The notes below the pieces were generated by a model that searched no databases, was not told where the DNA came from, and saw nothing but the letters and a program-made list of their open reading frames with translations. From NCBI GenBank assembly GCA_965213885.1, contig OZ243919.1:3100001-3164000 (forward strand): DNA of 64,000 bases. Direction: 5' to 3'. This DNA is from VYFG01 sp965213885. GTDB lineage: Bacteria; Pseudomonadota; Gammaproteobacteria; Arenicellales; Poriferihabitantaceae. The translations under genes and the position numbers were made by a program. Below, in pieces: positions 1-8,310 of the stretch (the stretch's first letter is position 1; every line of letters begins with the position of its first letter).

Positions 1-63
1 GTTGGGCAGGGTCGATTGCCCCTCCACCCAGCGGCCGTCGATGTGGTTTCTGGTTTCAAGCAT
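1..63 (-). CDS. Aldehyde dehydrogenase family protein, N-terminal 21 codons only
   Basis: Reading the minus strand from an ATG at 63-61 gives an open frame running off the window's left edge. It begins MLETRNHIDGRWVEG. A hydrophobic-Asp-Gly-Arg-Trp-Val start is the usual N-terminal strand of NAD(P)-dependent aldehyde dehydrogenases such as betaine-aldehyde or succinate-semialdehyde dehydrogenases. A weak purine-rich stretch (GGATACCGGAA) lies just upstream. The catalytic cysteine and cofactor residues lie outside the window, so the substrate cannot be judged. The family call rests on about 15 residues and is inference. Confidence 0.5.
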   Translation of the reverse strand, partial: MLETRNHIDGRWVEGQSTLPN

Positions 64-259
64 GGCGTGTTCCGGTATCCCCCGTGCGGGAAGGCGCGAA
101 TCTTAGCGCGATTGGTGCGACAAGTTAAGGAAGGCGGAACCCCGGCCGGATCCCCGTTGCCGTTCCGGCGGCATCTGTCTATGATCCCTCTGGTTGAGAT
201 TCCGTCAGGATTTCCTTGAACCGGCGCCGGCCCTCCGGCGCAAGACACCGAGCCCGCCC

Positions 260-538
260 ATGCCCGAACAAGATTCCGAAGAATTCTGGAAACTCGCCGA
301 CCAATTCATCACGCTCGCCAACGACCTGTACCAGAAGACCGGCGACGGCCGGGTGGGGTATGCGCTGATGTACGCCTCGGCGCGGTTCAACGCGTTCATC
401 GTCGCCAGCACGGCCGGCCACCAGGGCGCGCTGGCGGATGAAAAGGAGGAGGCGACGGAATACTTCTCCGGCCAGTACCGCAGGATGTTCGGCGAGAACA
501 TTGCCGACTACGAGTCGAATTTCGACCAGTATCTCTGA
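260..538 (+). CDS. DUF3144 domain-containing protein
   Basis: A small soluble protein of 92 residues, the usual size of the DUF3144 family found mostly in Gammaproteobacteria; function unknown. I chose the ATG at 260 (MPEQDSEEFWKLAD) over an in-frame ATG at 194 because the family begins with this acidic FW.LAD motif and the upstream extension is proline/arginine-rich with no family resemblance. Family hallmarks seen are ITLAND near residue 15, ALMYASARFNAF in the middle, and YFSGQYRRMFGENIADY near the C-terminus. It lies 80 bases upstream of the photolyase gene on the same strand and could share a transcript. No signal peptide or membrane segment is present. Confidence 0.8.
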   Translation: MPEQDSEEFWKLADQFITLANDLYQKTGDGRVGYALMYASARFNAFIVASTAGHQGALADEKEEATEYFSGQYRRMFGENIADYESNFDQYL

Positions 539-618
539 GTATCCCGGAACCGCGCGCCCAGACTGCGGGACGGACCCGCGGCCACCCTGGAATTCACCCT
601 GAACGCCCACCACCCGGC

Positions 619-2067
619 ATGACCACCGCCATCGTCTGGCTGCGGCGCGACCTGCGCATCGACGACAATCCCGCCCTCGACCACGCGCTGGCCGGGGCGG
701 AGCGGGTGATTCCACTCTATATCCATGCACCGGAGGAGGAGGCGCCGTGGCAGCCCGGGGCGGCGTCCCGCTGGTGGCTCCACCACAGCCTCAAGGCTCT
801 GGAGGCTTCCCTGCAACAGCGCGGGTCCGGACTGGTGATACGCCGCGGCGGCAGCGGTGCGGTGCTGCGGGAGGTGGCCGGGCAGTCCGGCGCCGGGCGG
901 GTCTGCTGGAACCGGCTCTACGAGCCCTGGGCGAGAGTCCGGGACGGGGACATCAGGAAGGCACTTGCCGAGACGGACATTCACGGGGAGGACCACCACG
1001 GCTCCCTGTTGCGCGAACCTTGGGAGAACGTCAAGGATGACGGCACGATGTACCGGGTCTTCACGCCATTCTGGCGCCGCTACCTGCGCACCGGCCCGGA
1101 AGTGGAGCCTGAATCCGGGCCGACGGCACTTCCGCCGCTGCCCCGGGGCCTCGGGTCGCTGTCCGTGGAGGACCTGGGCCTGGTTCCCGCAATCCCCTGG
1201 CACCGGGCGTTCGGGGACTGCTGGCAGCCGGGGGAGGCCGGGGCCATGGCCAGGCTTGACGATTTTCTCGGCCGCTCGGCGGTGTTCGAATACGGCCGGG
1301 AGCGTGACCTGCCCGGGCGGGACGGCGTGTCCGGGCTGTCCGCGCACCTGCATTTCGGCGAGATCTCCGCCCGCCGGATCTGGCACGCCGTCCTGGGGGC
1401 CGGCGGCGGATCCGGGGGCGCCGGCGAGCACGGCGTGCCGCAGAAGGTCCGCCCCTTCCTGCGCCAGCTGGCCTGGCGGGAGTTCGCCCACCATGTCCTG
1501 TACCACCAGCCGGAAATCGCGGAAGCGCCGTTCGACCGCCGCTACGAGTCGTTTGCCTGGGACGAGAATCCTGGACTGCTCCTGGCTTGGCAGAAGGGCC
1601 GGACCGGCATTCCCCTGGTGGACGCCGGCATGCGCCAGCTCTGGCGCATGGGCTGGATGCACAACCGGGTCCGCATGCTGGCCGCGTCGGTCCTGACCAA
1701 GAACGGCCTGGTGCACTGGCGGGAAGGGGCCCGGTGGTTCTGGGACACGCTGGTCGACGCCGACCTTGCCAACAACACCATGGGCTGGCAGTGGACCGCG
1801 GGCTGCGGCGTGGATGCGGCGCCCTATTTCCGCATTTTCAGCCCGGGGCGCCAGGGCGGGCGGTTCGATCCCCGGGGCGATTACGTGCGCACCTGGGTGC
1901 CGGAACTGGCGGCCATGCCATCCCGGCACATCCACGAGCCTTGGGGCGCGCCGGAATCGGTGCTGCGCCAAGCTGGGGTGCTGCTGGACAAGGACTACCC
2001 CCGTCCGGTGGTGAACCTGGCGGATGGCCGGGCGGAGGCGCTGCGCCGCTTCAGGGCGCTCGGCTGA
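619..2067 (+). CDS. phrB: Deoxyribodipyrimidine photolyase (class I CPD photolyase)
   Basis: A 482-residue light-driven DNA repair flavoenzyme that splits cyclobutane pyrimidine dimers. The N-terminus (TTAIVWLRRDLRIDDNPAL) is the antenna-binding Rossmann-like domain of the family. The FAD/DNA-binding helical domain occupies roughly residues 200-475, with the conserved GIPLVDAGMRQL near 330, WMHNRVRM just after, and DADLANNTMGWQW near 380, containing the Asp/Asn FAD contacts and tryptophans. GRFDPRGDYVRTWVPEL near the C-terminus is the usual end of class I enzymes. Length matches E. coli PhrB (about 470). It is full length; a cryptochrome without repair activity cannot be excluded but is less likely. 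Confidence 0.95.
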   Translation: MTTAIVWLRRDLRIDDNPALDHALAGAERVIPLYIHAPEEEAPWQPGAASRWWLHHSLKALEASLQQRGSGLVIRRGGSGAVLREVAGQSGAGRVCWNRLYEPWARVRDGDIRKALAETDIHGEDHHGSLLREPWENVKDDGTMYRVFTPFWRRYLRTGPEVEPESGPTALPPLPRGLGSLSVEDLGLVPAIPWHRAFGDCWQPGEAGAMARLDDFLGRSAVFEYGRERDLPGRDGVSGLSAHLHFGEISARRIWHAVLGAGGGSGGAGEHGVPQKVRPFLRQLAWREFAHHVLYHQPEIAEAPFDRRYESFAWDENPGLLLAWQKGRTGIPLVDAGMRQLWRMGWMHNRVRMLAASVLTKNGLVHWREGARWFWDTLVDADLANNTMGWQWTAGCGVDAAPYFRIFSPGRQGGRFDPRGDYVRTWVPELAAMPSRHIHEPWGAPESVLRQAGVLLDKDYPRPVVNLADGRAEALRRFRALG

Positions 2068-2106
2068 GGCACGAACCGGCAAGCCGGGCCGGCACCGGCG
2101 GATGTT

Positions 2107-3237
2107 TCAGGAGGAGGTATCCAGCCGCCTGACGACTTCGTCGGCGATGGCGAGGCAGGAAGTCAGCCCCGGGGATTCGATGCCGAGGCAGTGCACCAGC
2201 CCGGGTACGCCGTGGTGGTTCCGACCCAGGATCTCGAAATCCATGTCGTGACGGCCCGGCCGGCGGATCTTCGGCCGGATGCCGGCGTAGTCGGGAAGCA
2301 GAACCCCGTCCGGCAGTGCCGGCCAGTAGCGGCGGATGCTGGCGTAGAACCGGCTCGCTCTGCGGGCATCCACCGCATAACCCGCCCCCGGCCCGCGGAC
2401 GACCTCCACGTCCGGACCGAAGCGGGCGGTTCCGGCCATGTCCATGGTGAGGTGGATGCCGAGCCCGCCCGGCTCCGGGACGGGATACACGAGATGCGAG
2501 AACGGCGGGCGTCCGCCGATACGAAAATAGTTGCCACGGGTATAGAAGGCATCGGGCAGGTCGTGTCCTTCCGAGCCGCCCGCGCCCCAGGCGAGCGGCA
2601 CCGCCTGGAGGCCCGCGCAGTTCACGATTTCCCGTGATCTCACGGCAAGGCGGGTCCGGTCCGTCTCCACGGTCACCCGCTGGCCGGCTCCGAAACCCGG
2701 ATCCACGGCCAGGGAGTCGACCTGGCTTCCCAGGCTCACCATGCCTCCCAGCGACTCCAGTTCCCCGAGGAGGCTCAGCATCAGCTGGTGGGTGTCGAGG
2801 ATGCCGGTGGAGGGGGAATGGACCGCGGCGAGGCAACGAAGCCCCGGCTCGAGCGCCAGTGCTTCCGCCCCGTCCAGCAACGCAAGGTCGGTGACGCCGT
2901 TGGCGTCGCCGCGCCGCATCAGTGTTTCGAGCGTCACGCGGTCCCGCCCGCTCGTGGCCACGATCAGTTTCCCGGTCCTTTTCACGGGCACGCCCCTGGC
3001 TTCGCAGTAGGCGTAGAGCCGTGCCTTTCCGGTGACGCAGAGCCGCGCCTTCCAGGATCCCGGCGGATAATAGATGCCGGCATGGATCACCCCGGAATTG
3101 CGCGCGCTGGTTTCCTCGCCGACAACCGTGTTCCGTTCCAGGACCAGCACTTCGCGGCCGCTGTCCGCCAGCGCGGCGGCGCAGGCCAGTCCCACCACGC
3201 CCGCGCCGATGACCAGGGTCTGGATATCTTCTGTCAT
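2107..3237 (-). CDS. FAD-dependent oxidoreductase, L-2-hydroxyglutarate oxidase (LhgO)-like
   Basis: A 376-residue flavoprotein of the DAO superfamily. The ATG at 3237 gives MTEDIQTLVIGAGVVGLA, putting the FAD-binding GxGxxG at residues 10-15; an in-frame upstream ATG would add a poor 32-residue leader. Further family features are ARNSGVIHAGIYYPPGS around residue 55, the LhgO/YgaF-type flavin loop, and a C-terminal HCLGIESPGLTS glycine-rich segment. The family oxidises L-2-hydroxyglutarate to 2-oxoglutarate and passes electrons to the quinone pool. It is convergent with the photolyase gene, 39 bases apart. The precise substrate is inferred from family resemblance. Confidence 0.85.
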   Translation of the reverse strand: MTEDIQTLVIGAGVVGLACAAALADSGREVLVLERNTVVGEETSARNSGVIHAGIYYPPGSWKARLCVTGKARLYAYCEARGVPVKRTGKLIVATSGRDRVTLETLMRRGDANGVTDLALLDGAEALALEPGLRCLAAVHSPSTGILDTHQLMLSLLGELESLGGMVSLGSQVDSLAVDPGFGAGQRVTVETDRTRLAVRSREIVNCAGLQAVPLAWGAGGSEGHDLPDAFYTRGNYFRIGGRPPFSHLVYPVPEPGGLGIHLTMDMAGTARFGPDVEVVRGPGAGYAVDARRASRFYASIRRYWPALPDGVLLPDYAGIRPKIRRPGRHDMDFEILGRNHHGVPGLVHCLGIESPGLTSCLAIADEVVRRLDTSS

Positions 3238-3599
3238 GAACGAGGGCCGAAGGGATGCGTGCCGAAAGGCCGGAATGATAACGGTTGGCCGGGATGGACG
3301 CGTGGAGAAGAAGGCGGAATTCTCTGGATGCACCCGGTATGCCGCCGTACGGACCGGGCTCAGGTGCGTTCAAATCCGCCGCAGCCCCGTCTCCGGAACC
3401 CGTTGTTCCCGTGCGGCTCCTGTGGCAGTCTGCGGCGCATGGATGAGCAAAACGTTCGCCCGGTATCAATGCACGGCCTGCTGTTCACGGTTGGGGTGGT
3501 ACCGTACAGGGAGAGCCCGATCCTGACCTGGATCACGGCACGCAACACTTCCGGACACCGGCGCCCCGGGCCGGAACCGGAAAAGGACCGACGCGCGCC
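3238..3599. other. Intergenic region between divergent genes, nothing recognised
   Basis: About 360 bases separate the divergent LhgO-like and methyltransferase genes, so both promoters should lie here. Open frames present on both strands are proline/arginine-rich and look like noise. I saw no convincing -35/-10 pair, RNA gene or repeat. Confidence 0.4.
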
Positions 3600-4346
3600 G
3601 TGTCTGTAGATGACCTCCTGTACGAGGTGTTCGGGCCGCTGTTGCAGGGCGCCCCGGGCAACGACGCCGCAACGCTGCGCGCATTGGACGCGGTTCCGGG
3701 CCGCGATGCCATCCGTCAGGTGCTTGACCTGGGGGTGGGCCACGGCCGTACGACCTTCGCGCTCTCAGAGGCGCTCCGGGATGCCCGGATCACGGCCGTC
3801 GAGATCCATGACCCTTTCGTCAGGGAAATCGAGGAGCATGCCCGCGAGGCAGGCATTACGCACCGCGTCCGTGCAATGTGCGGGGACATGGAGAAAATCG
3901 ATGTCGCCGAGGGGAGTATCGACCTTGTCTGGGCCGAGGGTTCCATCTACGTGGTGGGCAGGGAGCGGGCGCTTTCCATGTGGCGCCCCTGGCTTCGTCC
4001 GGGCGGCTGCCTCGCATTCAGCGATTTCGTCCGGTGGGCAGACGATCTTCCGGAGGAAGCCCGTGATTTCTGGGCAATGGAATATCCGGACATGGCATCC
4101 GAAGCCGTAATCCGTTCGTGCGCGGAGTCTGCCGGCTACCGGGTGATCAGCAGCTTCCGCATGTCGCAAGAAGCGCACGAGGCCTACTACGTCCCACTGG
4201 AAGCCCGTGTGGCCGAGCTTGCGGGTCAGGCTGATGCTGGCGTCCAGGAAATCCTCGAGGGTCTTCGAGGGGAGATCGATGTCGTGCGGCGCTTCCCGGA
4301 TGAGGCCGGCTACATGTTTTTCGTTCTTCAGGTTGCCGATGGCTGA
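3600..4346 (+). CDS. Class I SAM-dependent methyltransferase
   Basis: A 248-residue soluble protein starting at GTG 3600 (SVDDLLYEVF). The SAM-binding motif I is VLDLGVGHGRTT near residues 41-52, followed by an acidic end of strand 2 (ITAVEIHDPF) and a motif III-like SIDLVWAEGSIYVVG near residue 105. This is a standard Rossmann methyltransferase of the Methyltransf_11/25 type. LRPGGCLAFSDFVRW near residue 135 is the typical post-IV segment. The acceptor substrate cannot be inferred: no partner gene or acceptor domain is adjacent. The start codon is the least certain point; an extension upstream in the same frame looks non-coding. Confidence 0.8.
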   Translation: MSVDDLLYEVFGPLLQGAPGNDAATLRALDAVPGRDAIRQVLDLGVGHGRTTFALSEALRDARITAVEIHDPFVREIEEHAREAGITHRVRAMCGDMEKIDVAEGSIDLVWAEGSIYVVGRERALSMWRPWLRPGGCLAFSDFVRWADDLPEEARDFWAMEYPDMASEAVIRSCAESAGYRVISSFRMSQEAHEAYYVPLEARVAELAGQADAGVQEILEGLRGEIDVVRRFPDEAGYMFFVLQVADG

Positions 4347-4446
4347 GGCCGGAATTGTGCCGGGTTGACGGCAATCGGGGTGGAACAGGTCTGAAAGTTG
4401 CTGACTGCCTCCCCGATCGGGCGGTGAGGCTTCTGAATGCCGGATC

Positions 4447-5148
4447 GTGATTGCGATGATGAACTGCGAGCGCGTTCTCGTGACCCTGCTGCGCGGACTG
4501 GGTCCGTGGAAGGAGTCGGTGTATCTGGTGGGGGGTTACTCCGAGATACCTGGTGGCAGCTCGACCGCCGGAAGTGCCTACGCACGCCGGCACGCTTGAC
4601 GTGGACATCGTCATCGATCTGCAGATTCTGGCCGACACCGAAGGCTACCACACGCTTGAGGAGAACCTGCACGCGATGGGGTTCGAGCGGTCGGTGAACA
4701 AAATGGGCCAGAGACTTTCATGGCGGTGGCAGATCCGGATCGAAGACGGCGCGGTGATGGTGATCGAACTGCTCGCCGACGCACCGGAGATTGCCGGTGG
4801 CAGAGTTGAGCCGCTACCCGCAGAAGGGAACTTCTCTGCGTTGAATATCCCGCATTCATCCATCGTCTTCGATCTACACAAGGTTGTGGAGATTCGATCG
4901 GTACTCCTTGGAGGTGCGGGAATCGCCGTCGAAGAAGTGAGACACGCCAATCTTGTGAGTTTCACCTGTATGAAGGCATTTGCCTTCGATCAGCGCTTCG
5001 AGCGGAAGGACGCACATGATTTGGTCGATTGCATTGAGCATGAACAAGGGGTATCGACGGCGCTGCGAAAATGTTCCACGAGGCCCTGAAAGGCCAGCAT
5101 GGCGCAGTGATCCGGGATTGCTTGTCAATCCTTCAATATGGGTGTTGA
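4447..5148 (+). pseudogene. AbiEii-like nucleotidyltransferase (type IV toxin family), frameshifted
   Basis: Frame 1 starts near 4447 and gives WKESVYLVGG, the nucleotidyltransferase strand-turn, then shifts at a run of six G (4530-4535). The second frame continues as TPRYLVAARPPEVPTHAG and TLDVDIVIDL, with the metal-binding DxD motif, and runs to a segment like FAFDQRFERKDAHDLVDCIEH. Near 5045-5060, by a GGGG run, it shifts again; the third frame gives KMFHEALKGQHGAVIRDCL and stops at 5148. Together the three frames make one nucleotidyltransferase-fold protein of the AbiEii/COG1665-like kind. No antitoxin gene is visible upstream. The frameshifts may be real decay or homopolymer sequencing errors; either way no single intact frame exists here. 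Confidence 0.65.
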
Positions 5149-5183
5149 TGCGGGATACGGGCACCGCGGTTGGCCCGAACTTC

Positions 5184-5445
5184 CTAACGGACGAACAGGT
5201 CAGTGGGCCGGCCAGTTCGCTCGAAACGAACGGCACTGCCATCGATCTTGTATATCAGAATCCAATCCGGTTCGATATGCACATCGCGAAAGCTTCGCCA
5301 TGGTCCTTTCAGGGGGTGGTCCAGACAGCGGGCGTGCTTCGATCAGCAGCGTCATCAACGACTTGAGCTTTTCCATGTCCTTGCCACGTTTCCGGGCTGC
5401 TTTCACATCGCGTTTGAACTGCCCAGAATAGACAGGGACGCGCAT
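5184..5445 (-). pseudogene. yafQ: YafQ-family mRNA interferase toxin, frameshifted
   Basis: The ATG at 5445 overlaps the stop codon of the DinJ-like antitoxin (TGATG), the usual antitoxin-toxin coupling. Frame 1 gives MRVPVYSGQFKRDVKAARKR and a helix typical of YafQ, then shifts at a five-C run (GGGGG near 5322-5326 on the plus strand). The other frame continues as PLKGPWRSFRDVHIEPDWIL, then IYKIDGSAVRFERTG, ending at TAG 5184-5186. The combined length of about 86 residues equals intact YafQ/RelE toxins, including the HIEPDW segment and the C-terminal arginine/phenylalanine region. As written, the reading frame after the shift makes an 81-residue protein lacking the active site. Its 3' end overlaps the decayed AbiEii-like gene. 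Confidence 0.75.
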
Positions 5446-5705
5446 CAGATTCCAATATCCCTGAATAACGCAGCAGCGCTGTCGAAGCGGTGCAGATCTT
5501 CTCCTCTTTCGCTTCTTGCCAAAGCCTCGGCAGTGCTCTTGTTGGGTACATGCATATCGAATGGCAGCCCCTGCTCATGAACGACCTTGGTCAAGCCGAT
5601 GCGCACGAAATCAGATACGGTAAGTCCCATCGTCGCCAGAATTTCGGCGGCTTCTTCCTTCAGGTCTTCATCGACCCGAGCGCGTACAAAAGTGGTGGCA
5701 GCCAT
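5445..5705 (-). CDS. dinJ: DinJ/RelB-family antitoxin
   Basis: An 86-residue antitoxin beginning MAATTFVRARVDEDLK, a ribbon-helix-helix DNA-binding N-terminus, then AAEILATMGLTVSDFVRIGL, the DinJ signature, and LPFDMHVPNKSTAEAL, the toxin-binding region. A good ribosome site (AGGAG) precedes the ATG at 5705. It is followed directly by the yafQ-like toxin gene with one-base overlap. A promoter with a short palindrome lies just upstream, consistent with autoregulation. The antitoxin frame is intact although the toxin frame is broken, so it may be an orphan now. Confidence in the family is high. Confidence 0.88.
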   Translation of the reverse strand: MAATTFVRARVDEDLKEEAAEILATMGLTVSDFVRIGLTKVVHEQGLPFDMHVPNKSTAEALARSERGEDLHRFDSAAALFRDIGI

Positions 5706-5733
5706 GTGATTCTCCTGCAGGGTCAGATTTGCA

Positions 5734-5761
5734 ATTGTAGCTCAAATGAGCACTAAATCAA
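5734..5761 (-). promoter_or_regulatory. Promoter and palindromic operator of dinJ-yafQ
   Basis: On the minus strand TTGATT (5761-5756) and TACAAT (5739-5734) are spaced by 16 bases, close to sigma-70 consensus. The spacer holds the palindrome GCTCATTTGAGC (5751-5740, five-base arms). An operator between -35 and -10 fits the known autorepression of RelB/DinJ antitoxins; binding here is inferred. Confidence 0.55.
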
Positions 5762-5872
5762 ATTTCTGATATCCCGACATTGAAGGAGGCAAGCCTGGGG
5801 GCTATCCGCGCGAAGATGCGGATGGGGACAGGATGCAGCTTGAGGTGCTGCTGCCCAGAACCGTGGGGGAAA

Positions 5873-6118
5873 TCAATCGGTCAGTTCCAACCGCTTCCCG
5901 ATTTGCTGTACCCGTGCGGACAGGGTATCGATATTGGATTGTTGGCGGGCATGGTCGCCATGCAATTCGGCATATTCCGCATGATTCCTTGCCTGGCCCC
6001 TTTCAAGGGATGACAGCCGCTGCTTGATGTCATGCAGGTCCTTTCCGTTCGTTCCTGGCTGGATTACATACCGATTCAGGAAAGCCCAATACCGAATTCC
6101 ATGATATGCATGCATCAT
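5873..6118 (-). CDS. Small hypothetical protein, probable coiled coil
   Basis: An 81-residue protein beginning MMHAYHGIRYWAFLNRYV. The C-terminal two thirds is rich in charged residues with a heptad-like pattern (DIKQRLSSLERGQARNH, then NIDTLSARVQQIGKRLEL), suggesting a coiled coil. No known family was recognised. Its ATG begins 3 bases after the stop of the membrane-protein gene upstream (6122), so the two are very likely one transcript and may act together. Base composition here is less GC-rich than in the flanking housekeeping genes, consistent with an acquired islet. Confidence 0.55.
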   Translation of the reverse strand: MMHAYHGIRYWAFLNRYVIQPGTNGKDLHDIKQRLSSLERGQARNHAEYAELHGDHARQQSNIDTLSARVQQIGKRLELTD

Positions 6119-6121
6119 CCC

Positions 6122-6553
6122 TTAGCTGTCTGGACCGAGCCCGGCCTTCTCCCGCGTCTCTCCTGGCTTTTCTTCCAGGGTACCTGGGTTGCGAATCAGC
6201 TCTTCAAGTGTCTGGAACTGTTTCAACGTCCTGTGATCCTGCGAAGACAGACGCAACCAGAAAACCGGGAACATGATCATACAGAATAAGATAAAGAGCC
6301 CGCCGAATTCTTCCATGAACAGGATGGAAAACTCCCGGGAAAACACGACACTCGAGAAACCCGATTCGGTCATGGGCTGGATTGCGTCTCTGATAACATG
6401 GTAAATGGCAATGGCTTTTTCAAAAAATGTCAAAACCACTATTCCGATTCCAGCCCAGCAACCCCACCGAACCCCCTTAATCTTCGTAATCGTTTTGCTG
6501 GAGACGACGAAGTCGAGGGATATCGAATGGGCGGTCCAGTAGCGGTAGCGCAC
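6122..6553 (-). CDS. Hypothetical small membrane protein, start probably damaged
   Basis: From GTG 6553 the frame encodes 143 residues with two clear membrane segments (around residues 29-48 and 80-102) and a charged cytoplasmic tail ending EKPGETREKAGLGPDS. No family was recognised. The frame is open further upstream and reads ANLPLPQHPSFALICLV, a plausible extra membrane segment, back to a TAA at 6634-6632; an ATG with seven codons lies just beyond (6655). I infer that the original start was ATG 6655 and that codon 8 is now a stop, so the GTG start may be only nominal. It is probably co-transcribed with the coiled-coil gene immediately downstream. Confidence 0.5.
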   Translation of the reverse strand: MRYRYWTAHSISLDFVVSSKTITKIKGVRWGCWAGIGIVVLTFFEKAIAIYHVIRDAIQPMTESGFSSVVFSREFSILFMEEFGGLFILFCMIMFPVFWLRLSSQDHRTLKQFQTLEELIRNPGTLEEKPGETREKAGLGPDS

Positions 6554-6834
6554 TGCGAATGGGGTGAGGGTGACGAGACAGATCAGCGCGAAGCTCGGGT
6601 GTTGAGGCAGCGGGAGGTTAGCAGTGTGATGTTATAACAAGATTTCCGCGTTCATCGGACGAATGTCGGATGTCCCGGGTCACCGGGTTCGGCGTTTGTC
6701 CAATCGATCGCTGGACTCAAGACAGGCAACAATCGCAGCCAATACGGCTATCACCCCGATGGCCGGAATCTGCAACGTGACGAATGGTTTTCAGTTCGTC
6801 TTTTCAGGTCCATTAGATACAGACGAGGATTGAT

Positions 6835-8310
6835 ATGTCGCTTACGCTTTCCCGGAGGCGGTTTCTTGTCAACAGCACAGCCCTGATTGGCGCTGGCTGC
6901 TTTCGGCCCTCCTGGTCAAAAACCATGCCTTCCAGTTTGCCGATACCGTCACTGGTTGACGGAACTCATGGAGAGCCGGTTGACCTGATCATTCGCGACG
7001 GTGAGTGGTCGTTCAGATCCGGTGTCAGGACACCGACCCTGGGGTTCAGCCAGGATTACCTGGGGCCAACCATTCGAACCCGGCAGAACAGCGAACTCAA
7101 CCTGCATTATCACAATACCCTGACGGAAGGCGTGGCCGTTCACGGTCACGGTCTGCACGTTCCCGGTCATGTCGACGGCGGGCCGCAGTTGGAAATCGCA
7201 CCGGGGAACCAGTGGGAGCCCGCCTTGTCCATCGTGCAGCCGGCGGCCACATGCTGGTATCACTCCCATACGCACGGCAGGACCGGTCATCAGGTCTATC
7301 ACGGCCTGGCCGGCATGATCATCATTGATGACGATGTTTCCGATTCAATGGATCTCCCGCGACAGTACGGCGTGGACGATCTGCCTGTCATCATCCAGGA
7401 CCGGACCTTCGATGCACAGGGCCGGTTGGTCTATTCACTGAATGATGCGGACGAAGACGGCTGGCTTGGTGAGACCGTCGTGATCAACGGCGCGATGAAC
7501 CCGGTCGCGATGGTCCCGGCCGGAAAGGTACGGTTGCGACTGTTGAATGGCGCCAATGCACGCTTTTACATCGTTGCCTTTGCGGATCACCGCACCTTTC
7601 ACAAGATTGCCGTCGACGGTGGATTCCTGGAATCACCGGTGCCGTTGACCATGATGGAGATGGCGCCCGGAGAGCGGTGTGAGATTGTCGTCGACATGGC
7701 GGACGGCAATTCCGCCGAGCTGCTGACCTTGTTCGAAGATGAATTTGACGATGACGCGGAAGGACCCCTCAACAGTCTGCTGGACATGCTGGGTCGATCC
7801 GCGCAATCCGTACCACAGGGATCGTTGACCCTGAAAGTCGATGGAACACTGCCGGCACAGACTGCACCATTACCGAAACAGATGGCTGCGATCGCCCGCC
7901 CGAAGGACCATGAAATCATGCGCACCCGCGACTTCATGCTCACCATGGGAGACGATGATGGCGGTCATACCATGATGGACATGACAATCAACGGCGCTGC
8001 GATGGACATGAACGTCATCAACGAACAGGTGAAACGCGGTGTCTGGGAACGTTGGCGTATCCGGTCCAATCAGGGCGCGCACCCTTTTCACGTGCACGGC
8101 TGTTCGTTCCTGATCGAGCAAATGGAAGGCGCTGCCGCGCCGCCCGACCAGCAGGGTTGGAAGGATACGGTGGTAGTGGATGACGACGACTGGTCGAACA
8201 TCGTCGTTCGTTTTGATCATCCCGCGACCGAGCGATTTCCCTACATGTACCACTGCCACATCCTGGAGCATGAGGACCGGGGCATGATGGGACAGTTCAC
8301 TGTGCGCTGA
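6835..8310 (+). CDS. Multicopper oxidase, CueO/bilirubin-oxidase type, Tat-exported
   Basis: A 491-residue periplasmic oxidase. The N-terminus SRRRFLVNSTALIGAG is a twin-arginine signal. All four copper-ligand motifs are present: HGHG (His103, His105), HSHTHG (His143, 145), HPFHVHG (His416, 419, 421) and HCHILEHEDRGMM (His473, Cys474, His475, His479, axial Met484). The type 1 site is therefore complete. The domain order is three cupredoxin domains as in CueO, with a methionine/histidine/aspartate-rich stretch near 365-390 (GDDDGGHTMMDM) similar in place to CueO's substrate-gating insert. Family members oxidise Cu(I), phenols or bilirubin; copper tolerance is plausible but no cop/cus gene is adjacent. 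A GAGGA ribosome site precedes the ATG. Confidence 0.9.
   Translation: MSLTLSRRRFLVNSTALIGAGCFRPSWSKTMPSSLPIPSLVDGTHGEPVDLIIRDGEWSFRSGVRTPTLGFSQDYLGPTIRTRQNSELNLHYHNTLTEGVAVHGHGLHVPGHVDGGPQLEIAPGNQWEPALSIVQPAATCWYHSHTHGRTGHQVYHGLAGMIIIDDDVSDSMDLPRQYGVDDLPVIIQDRTFDAQGRLVYSLNDADEDGWLGETVVINGAMNPVAMVPAGKVRLRLLNGANARFYIVAFADHRTFHKIAVDGGFLESPVPLTMMEMAPGERCEIVVDMADGNSAELLTLFEDEFDDDAEGPLNSLLDMLGRSAQSVPQGSLTLKVDGTLPAQTAPLPKQMAAIARPKDHEIMRTRDFMLTMGDDDGGHTMMDMTINGAAMDMNVINEQVKRGVWERWRIRSNQGAHPFHVHGCSFLIEQMEGAAAPPDQQGWKDTVVVDDDDWSNIVVRFDHPATERFPYMYHCHILEHEDRGMMGQFTVR

Noticed and set aside
508..2082. Long minus-strand open frame opposite the photolyase gene
   Set aside because: Mirror frame of a GC-rich coding gene; arginine/proline-rich with no family resemblance.
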